NCBI RefSeq assembly: GCF_033807715.1
Contig: NC_084592.1
Location: 21,142,501 to 21,206,500 of the forward strand
Source: Cololabis saira
Taxonomy: Eukaryota > Chordata > Actinopteri > Beloniformes > Belonidae
Direction: 5' to 3'
DNA: 64,000 nucleotides
The notes below the pieces were generated by a model, which saw only the letters and a list, made by a program, of their open reading frames with translations, did no database searches and was not told the origin of the DNA. This document shows, piece by piece, positions 56,708 to 64,000 of this stretch. The position numbers and the translations under genes were made by a program. Each line of letters opens with the position of its first letter. Position 1 is the first letter of the stretch.

Positions 56708-57303
56708 TTATGTAAAGCGATCCGAATTCATCTTTCTAAGTTTAGGTGGCAGGTGCCCATCCATCCTTCCCCCTCCACCCCCAGCCAGCCTCTGCAGCTT
56801 GGGAGGTAAGTCCGCCACTGACCTACTGATGGGCTCTGTGCTGATCCTTCCAGCCTTACCAGCCATCTTATCATCAGAGACGCCGGGAACGGAGCTGATT
56901 CGCTGCAGCTTCATGGGCAGGTCTCCAAAGCTGTAAGTCATCTCTGAGGTGGTGGAACTCATCCTCAGCAGCTTCTTAGGCAGGCCGTCCCGCCCCGACA
57001 TCTTCTGGAGCTTGGTAGGCAGCTTGGTGGTGCTGTCATTGTCCTCCAGGGTTTCCAGGCAGTTAAGAGAGCTGTTTTTCTCCCCGCTGTTGCACAGGGA
57101 TGGCGCCATGAGAGGCGAGGAGAGGAGCAGAGCCTCCTCCTGTTCCTTCACGCTGTAAGGAGGGGTGGGCACCTCGAACGTGGCATGAAACTGAGAGTAG
57201 TCCACCTTGAAGAAGCCTTCCTCCAAGGATATGACCGGGAAGAAGCGGTGTCCCCACAGAACCTCGTCCTCAGTGTAAGACGTCCTTGCTTGGCAAGTCA
57301 TCC
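56708..57303 (-). CDS. kcnj3: kcnj3 (GIRK1/Kir3.1) last coding exon
   Basis: Kir3.1 is a subunit of G-protein-gated inward-rectifier potassium channels at the plasma membrane; it pairs with Kir3.2 or Kir3.4 and opens on Gbeta-gamma and PIP2 binding. This exon encodes the distal cytoplasmic C-terminus, about 197 residues: [82 protein letters not shown] and the terminus [10 protein letters not shown], all matching vertebrate KCNJ3. The acceptor is minus-strand TTTCCTTGATAG, and the exon starts GG-ATG-ACT (phase 1). The stop is at 56710-56708. The pore and transmembrane exons are not in the window, so the upstream intron exceeds 6.7 kb. A glycine run near the end (LAGGGGGRM) replaces a shorter mammalian stretch. 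The ATG at 57301 is internal, not the start. Confidence 0.95.
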
Positions 57304-59936
57304 CTATCAAGGAAACACAGAAATAACTTTGAGGGACTGCAATAATTCAGTTTTACTAGTTTACCACATGAATAGACACATTTAAAGACGAAATGTTCCA
57401 TGATTCTGATCTTCATCAACAGATCCCTGATTAAACCACGTGCTTGGCAGTGCTTCATAAGCATCAGTTTTATTACCAGGATACTTGGCTTTTTTTTAGA
57501 AAACAAAGCAAATAATATAGTAAACACAACAGCCTCAGTGAATTCGCCTTTACCATATCACAGACTGCCTTGATCAAAAGCTTAATTGATTTTTGCTTTC
57601 TAAACGTGGTGTTTACAAGCAATTTCTAGACTCATTTGAATTATAATTAAAAGTACAGTTGAGTAATTGACTGTGAGCTTTCTGTCAATTAGTAAACATT
57701 TAATCACAAAAAGCCCAGTTCATTTGGAAATTAGGATTCTGCGAAAAATAAGTCACTATTCAAAATAAGTCACTATTCATACGTTTGTTGTTAAGAAGTC
57801 CTGCATATGACCAGTTTCATAAATCTATATACTTTTAAAGATAAAACATACATCAAATTTTGGGAAATGACTATATGCTTTATGATTTGAGCGGCAGCCA
57901 TTCAAGCCAAAACAAAAGTTTTATGTTGGATAAAACTGGTCAATTTGGCTCTAATCCTTATCTCACCTGCCCATTAACATATGCCCTTTTCTTCTGTGTA
58001 TCTGAGTGTGTGTGCATGTGGAAAACACAGCTCTTATAAACAGAAAATAAGAGCCACAAAGGGACAGAGTCTCTGCGCTCTGAAAGGAACATCGATACAA
58101 GGCTACGCTGTAAGTAGACGGAACATCTTTTACAATGTAAGTCACTACAACATTGAGTTTTCATAAGATGGGTACTTTAATTTAATAGAAACAGCTTCTG
58201 CTATAAAAGGAGGGTCCCCGCACATCAGCTTTAATACCACTTAACACTTCAGTTCAAATCTTAAGTTCGGCTGGTGGCAACAAAAGATGGAGGATTATCG
58301 GGGTCTTCCAGTTTTTCTGAAGTGGGGTTATGCAAATGACTTAATCGCGGTCAGTTGTAGAGGGCGATCAGTCAGGTCAATCCTTAGCCGAGCTGATGCC
58401 TACAGATGTGGGCCACATGAAGAGCTGATTGTTTAACTAATAGAACGACTCACACTTCACAAACTGCAGATAGATTTGGGTGAATGTGTGTATGGTTGAT
58501 TACTGTTCGTTATGTGACTGCATTTCTCGAACTGCTGCTGAAGGTCCGTGGCTCATGCAGAACAGGGTGTTGCATATGTGTATGTTTTTTAAAAGGTCTG
58601 AGTTGTTTTACTTGGTGAATAAATTTGCTCTTCTGATTAAACCATTGAACTCCTTACAGAATATCTCTTAAAAGATAATCGATGCTGGCTGTGAGGAGCT
58701 CATCATCACAGGGGTAAGAGCTACAGGAAAAAGCTTCAGGAGGTTTTTTTTTTTATTCTTACAAAATAAAGAAAATCCAATTCACTCCAAAACAGAACAT
58801 ACACCAAGTACTTTTTATTTGTTGACTGATGATGGAAAGTGAGTGAAAATTCAAGAAAAAGTATTCTTCCTTTCTTTTTTTTAGATTGCACTTAAGAATA
58901 ACAATAATTGCAACGATCTATTTAAAATGTATTGTGATCCAGTTTGTCTCTGTATCATATTATATTTCTAATGAGCATTTCCTCCCAGAGGAGTTTAAAC
59001 TCTGCTTTTAGATTCCTCTCACATACTTATAAACAAATTAACACAATTAGACAAATTCAGAGTTTTGAATTAGACCGTATAAGACATCTTCTCCATGCAA
59101 AGTTATTGGATGCTTATTAGTGATTACTCATCACATTAGTCAGCAGCTGCTATCATAGTTGTCTGCACATTAGACCATGCTCAGCTGCTTTGAGCAAAAC
59201 TCAAATTTCAATTTCTTGAGAAAAAATAAAAAAGGAAATCTATTATTAGCATTATATCGTACCCAACACCCCACTTTTAACATTGTGGATCTTCTGGGAA
59301 ATTCGTGTTTAAACTTGTTGAAACCCACTAGGAAATCTGTGACTGCAGTTGTTTATTATCGCGTGCGTTAATTAACAGCTTAATGCTGTTCAAGCTGGGA
59401 CATTTGGGTCCAGCCTCTGAGAAGCACTCAATCAGTGCGAGACACTGCTGCTGATAACCATGATGTCATCATCCAAACAAGAGGCATCTGCGATTCTGCC
59501 TGATTCCCAAGGTCATGGTATAATTCACTGATCACAACTCTGTACACAGGCACAGATGTGCAAGAGACTGAACATCAACTGCATTTAGGGGATTCACAGT
59601 ATTACTTCTGCTCTATTGCTTTAAAGTCCCAGAGCCTTTAGGCACACGAAAGCGTGCCACAGTGAATAAAGTGGCCAATGCTAATGTGAACTTAAGGGCC
59701 AAAGCGACTGAGAGTTAACCATACATGTGAATCTTATTGCACAGCGAGTGTGTTAAACCGCCTCGAGCGAAACGATCGTTTCCATCAACAGACATGGATA
59801 TTGTACACTGAATCAATGGACATTGGGGTGTGAACTGCTTTCTGTTCAGGTTTAAAAAGAGGTATTTACTCACCACCGAGGATCATCCGCTTTATCAAAC
59901 ACTTCACTCACTGTTCAATACTAACTTGAAATCCAT

Positions 59937-60005
59937 ACAGTCCATTTATCCATTATCTATACCGCAATGTTCTATTTTAGTGTCGCAGGGATCTGCTGGA
60001 GGACG
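59937..60005 (-). repeat. SINE 3' end fragment, inverted
   Basis: CCATTTATCCATTATCTATACC and CGCAGGGATCTGCTGGAG are the reverse of the SINE 3' region (GGTATAGATAATGG, CCAGCAGACCCC). Confidence 0.6.
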
Positions 60006-60376
60006 ATTTTTTTTACTTTTAAAGAGAAGGAAATAAGAATCAGTGATATGTTACTATGTCCGAGGCAAAGAATCACTAGACTAATATTCAATATTAAAAT
60101 GATTATGTCTTATATATTATAATAATGCCCTATTGGTCCTGCAGATGGTGTAGGAGGTCTTAGAAGACATTTGTCTCTGCAAAACCATGAACCGTGCAGA
60201 CTTGGACCTCACAGCTTATTTAACGTGTTCCCCTTTCTCTCAAGTCCACAGAAAAAAAGAAATCTTTCAAATGCAGATCATCTGCACCATTCTTTAAAAA
60301 TGTTGTATTTATGTGGCACTGGACTTATACGCTCTTATTCCTGCAGTGCCATTGTACACTGTGTCCGGTTTAAAGG

Positions 60377-60380
<4 letters not shown>

Positions 60381-60423
<43 letters not shown>

Positions 60424-60538
60424 CATACATACATACATACATACATACATACATACATACATACATACATACATACATACATACATACATACATACATAC
60501 ATACATACATACATACATACATACATACATACATACAT

Positions 60539-60579
<41 letters not shown>

Positions 60580-60580
60580 G
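60381..60580. repeat. Compound microsatellite (TA)n(CATA)n(GT)n(TA)n
   Basis: About 40 bp of TA, then about 120 bp of CATA, then GT (60541-60570) and a short TA tail. Confidence 0.97.
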
Positions 60581-62204
60581 GCACACTTGCATCATGTATG
60601 TTCAATTGTTACTAAAGACACGCTGTTCTGCTACGCCCACATTCATATGGCCCACACTTTAACAGACGCAGCAATCATACTGAATTGTGCACCTAAGCTC
60701 TCAGTTAAGCCAGGAAGCAGTTCAATAATCACGTCAAATAAATGTAAGCATTATGTTAAATAGGTAAACACCACTAGATCAGATAGCAGAATATATCTAA
60801 ACATCCTAACATAGAATCAATATAAATAAAATAACTAATTTGTATACTTTCGATGCTGTGTATTATTCCTAAAACAGGAATACTGTTAGAAATGAGAAAT
60901 CCCGTATCAGATTGTAAGTCATCTTACTGGTAAAGCCTTATGTAACTCTAAAATACACGGCTGCCCAGCACTCTGTGTTTCTATGGAAACAAAACTCTAG
61001 GAATGTGTACATGAGACACAGCCATAAAGCTTTTCACAGCTGAGTTTAGTCAAAAGTAACAGTGACACGACACAAAACAAAGATCTCAGCACGGATCAGC
61101 ACGGAGGCATAAAGGATTTTCCAGTGAGTGATGGGTCAGATCATCCGTATTGCTCCCGAGCCACAGAAAAATTGTTTTACTGTCACAGACATGTGACCTT
61201 TTGCAGCACAAAACCGCAAAGCTAAAAGTGCCTTTCTTTTGGTGAAGTTCACAAGTCATATATTTTGGTGACGTCTCATCAGTGGAGCCCAGCGCTCTTA
61301 TTACAAATGACATCTTTAATAAAGCACAGAGCAAGTCTCCTTCCAGTCTCATCTATCACACTTACAGTACATGGCACTGTTTCATACGTATGATCCTCAG
61401 GACACTTACATTTGATATCACACACATAAGAACAAAACAAAGGGGGACCTAAAATAATGAAGAAAAAGCAAACGTGAACACAACAAAGAAAAACAATAAT
61501 AATCCTGTCCTATCGGTCTTCCTGTGCCTCGTGTGGTGATGGGAACAACACATCAGAAGGGCACCACATCTGTAAGAAAAAGCTCCCTCCAATGTCTGCT
61601 ATGTGGTGTTGTCACGGTAACTGAGAGGTGTTAGAGTTGTAATAGAGTGAAACCAGGAGCTCACAGAAAATAATCTCTTTTTTTTTGGTACTTTTTTATA
61701 CTTCATACTGGGTTCTGATTTTTTATTAATTATGTTCTTGCTTAAGAGTGATATAAAGGAAGATTCATAGTTCAATAAGCATCACAGAACTGTAACCAGG
61801 GGATTACATCCAGCTTGCCAGCCTTAAACAAAACCACGATGTCCCGTTCCCCTACTGACCATCAGTCAATCACCAATGATCCCCATGTTCTATGGCTAGC
61901 TGTAATTTATTTAGCTACTTAGCGATTAGCATTGACTTGTATTGACTTTTGAGATGTGAATAAAGACCTAACAGAGGGTTGTCATTCTTATTTTAAAGAT
62001 AATATGTTATGTTGTGCTGTTAATTGTTAACATACCACCATAAATGGCTGCGAGGTGGGCTGGAAGGGTCCAAGGACGAAGTTTAATTAAGCACCATGCA
62101 ACAGTTAAGCTTCTTTATACTTCTGCTTCAAAGCCATGCCGTAGTTACGGGGTACGTGTGTACGCTACGGGGTGCTACAGAAAAAGAACCTGCACTGCCT
62201 CCTC

Positions 62205-62655
62205 CTACTACTACTAGTACTACTACTACCATTAATACTACTGTCATTTTGGCTTTTATCCAAAGCGACGTACATCTGAGAACAACACATGCAAGAAATC
62301 ACATAGCAGGGTAGCCTACAGCATGTGCAGGTCAGACTGCTGGGATTCCAGTTGGACACAGTTGCTGCCATGCTAGTGCTGGATTTGTTTAAAAATGTCC
62401 TTCTCACCCAACACAACAGTCCCTTTATACAACAAAACTAGGTCTTAAAAATCACCATCATAATATCATTTTGGCATAAATGCATGCAGCTTTCCCAGTG
62501 CCGAGTCATGCAAACAGCGGAACAAATGTTCTAACTCAATCTGATGAGCAGAGAAGTTAACTAAATGCACTCCTTGTAGAGCTTAGTCTTTAGCTTGCTC
62601 TTAAAAGTCGGTACAGGCCCTGTGGATTGGAGACCGGTAGGTCATTCCACCATCA
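62205..62655. repeat. Dispersed teleost repeat with CTTTTATCCAAAGCGACGTAC
   Basis: An ACT/CTA trinucleotide run (62205-62238) is followed by TTGGCTTTTATCCAAAGCGA, a phrase common in fish dispersed repeats, and later by GACCGGTAGGTCATTCCACC. Family and exact ends not determined. Confidence 0.5.
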
Positions 62656-62659
62656 GGGA

Positions 62660-64000
62660 CCAATGGACCAATTTTAGCAGATGTTTGTCTGATGAAGCTA
62701 TTGCTAAATGTAAGGAGACCATTGCTCATCTTGCGACAGTGGAAAATAGTGAAGCCTCTACTGAAGCAATAGAGGCCAGTGACCTGGGTTCTACCTCTGA
62801 TGTTGATGTTGATTTTCTTGTTAGTAACACTGCTGATCTGTTGCACTCAGCTTTAGATGAAGTTGCTCCTTTGAAAAGGAGGGTTTCTAGCCACAGGAGC
62901 TTAATTCCCTGGTACAATTCAGATATTCGCATGTTGAAACAAAGCATGCGTAAAATGGAAAGGAAGTGGCACTCTTGTAAGTCTGTAGACCTCTATCGTG
63001 AATGGAAAGATATTCTAATAGTATATAAAAAAGCCATTCAAAGCAAAGCAAGAACAGCTTATTATTCAACGTTGATAGAGGATAACAAAAGTAACCCACG
63101 TTTTCTGTTCAGCACTGTAGCCAGGCTGACAAAGAGTCACAACTCTGTGGAGCCGTATATTCCTGCAGCTCTCAGTAGTGAGGACTTTATGAGCTTCTTT
63201 AACAGTAAAATCACGAGAATTAGACAAGAAATCAACCAGCCGGTTGTGGGCGTTTCTTCAGCTTTAGCGACTTCCCTAGGCTCTGACTTGACTCTAGACT
63301 GTTTTGATCCTATAGACCTCCCTGAGCTGACTTCACTCGTTAATAGAGCTAAGTCTACCACATGTATGTTAGACCCCATCCCGACTCGACTATTCAAAAA
63401 TGTTTTTTCTCTTATTGGTGTGACAATACTGGACCAAATCAACCTATCCCTAAGCTTAGGATATGTACCACAGGTTTTCAAAGTGGCAGTAATTAAACCT
63501 TTACTTAAAAAACCTTCTCTTGACCCAGACACCTTAGCTAATTATAGGCCAATTTCTAACCTTCCATTTGTATCTAAAATTCTGGAAAAGGCAGTTTCAA
63601 GCCAGTTATGTGACTATTTGTATAGAAATGATCTGTTTGAAGTCATTCAGTCAGGGTTCAGAATGCATCATAGCACAGAGACAGCACTGGTTCGAGTCAC
63701 GAATGACCTTCTTATGGCCTCAGATAAGGGATTAGTGTCCATATTGGTTCTACTGGACCTCAGTGCTGCTTTTGACACTGTTGATCATGGCATTTTACTG
63801 CACAGGTTAGAGCATGTTGTTGGGATTAAAGGGACAGCTCTACGTTGGTTTAAATCATATCTATCTGACAGGTTCCAGTTTGTTCATGTACATGAGGTTT
63901 CTTCAGAACAGTCAAGGGTCTGTTATGGTGTTCCGCAGGGTTCAGTGCTAGGGCCAATCTTGTTCAGTTTATACATACAGCCGCTGGGAAGTATAATCCA
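62660..64000 (+). mobile_element. L2-like LINE with open reverse transcriptase frame, runs off the window
   Basis: One frame is open from before 62610 to the last base (more than 440 codons). It encodes the end of the endonuclease-RT linker ([15 protein letters not shown]), then RT blocks: [69 protein letters not shown] (first catalytic Asp) and [10 protein letters not shown]. The second catalytic motif would lie beyond the window. The element is 5' truncated near 62660, where another repeat is joined. The family resembles the degenerate LINE at 598-1972. The lack of stops suggests a comparatively young copy. It lies in the putative kcnj3 intron, opposite to the direction of kcnj3. Confidence 0.85.

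Larger units (their letters stand above)
57304..62235. other. kcnj3 upstream intron (partial)
   Basis: No further kcnj3 exon was seen, so this should be intronic. Contents: a TATA-like TATAAAAGG and a 49-codon frame at 58202-58436, a SINE fragment (59937-60005), a compound microsatellite (60381-60580), and otherwise AT-rich sequence. Confidence 0.6.

Noticed and set aside
57958..58164. Minus-strand frame ending in a GGGCAG|GTGAGA donor, as an extra kcnj3 exon
   Set aside because: The peptide does not resemble any part of Kir3.1, and no convincing acceptor was seen at its other side.
60171..60662. Tyr/Ile/His/Thr repeat frames
   Set aside because: Translated TA/CATA/GT microsatellite.

Overview
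The window is nuclear DNA from a ray-finned fish, most likely a teleost. It has AT-rich intergenic DNA, very small introns with canonical splice sites, and repeats typical of fish genomes: Tc1-like remnants, RTE/Rex3-like and L2-like LINEs, a tRNA-headed SINE, hAT and Harbinger remnants, and dense microsatellites. One exon is clearly orthologous to the vertebrate potassium channel gene KCNJ3 (GIRK1). Nothing suggests a bacterial or viral genome.

Layout. 1-9,275: degenerate repeats (two SINE copies, an L2-like LINE, two Tc1-like remnants, a Harbinger-type Myb/SANT remnant). 9,280-18,385: a 9.1-kb Ty3/Gypsy-type LTR retrotransposon on the minus strand that looks intact and young, with two long terminal repeats differing by one base, gag, pol, a proline-tRNA primer site, a predicted -1 frameshift signal and a 4-bp target duplication. 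18,440-33,860: MITE, L1-like LINE tail, Tc1-like remnant, simple repeats and mostly unassigned AT-rich DNA. 33,983-36,290: a compact gene that I assemble from four exons, with TATA box, signal peptide split over two tiny exons, one giant glutamine/proline repeat exon and a three-codon last exon. 37,100-50,160: two related RTE LINE relics, a LINE tail with a 64-bp inverted repeat, a hAT MITE with an 8-bp target duplication, and a 1.6-kb GC-rich DNA transposon. 50,160-56,590: microsatellites, a MITE and unassigned DNA. 56,708-57,303: last coding exon of kcnj3 on the minus strand; the rest of the window (57,304-64,000) would be its upstream intron, ending in an L2-like LINE that runs off the window.

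How the parts fit. There are only two credible host genes, kcnj3 (3' end only) and the Q/P-rich secreted-protein gene about 20 kb beyond the end of kcnj3 in the opposite orientation. They have no evident functional link. The Q/P-rich gene is the most novel content: I recognise no family for it, and its composition (Gln, Lys, Tyr, Pro) suggests a cross-linkable extracellular matrix, egg-coat or adhesive protein. The LTR element is the second point of interest because its gag-pol junction carries a textbook slippery heptamer followed by a base-paired H-type pseudoknot. All assignments were made by eye, without database searches.
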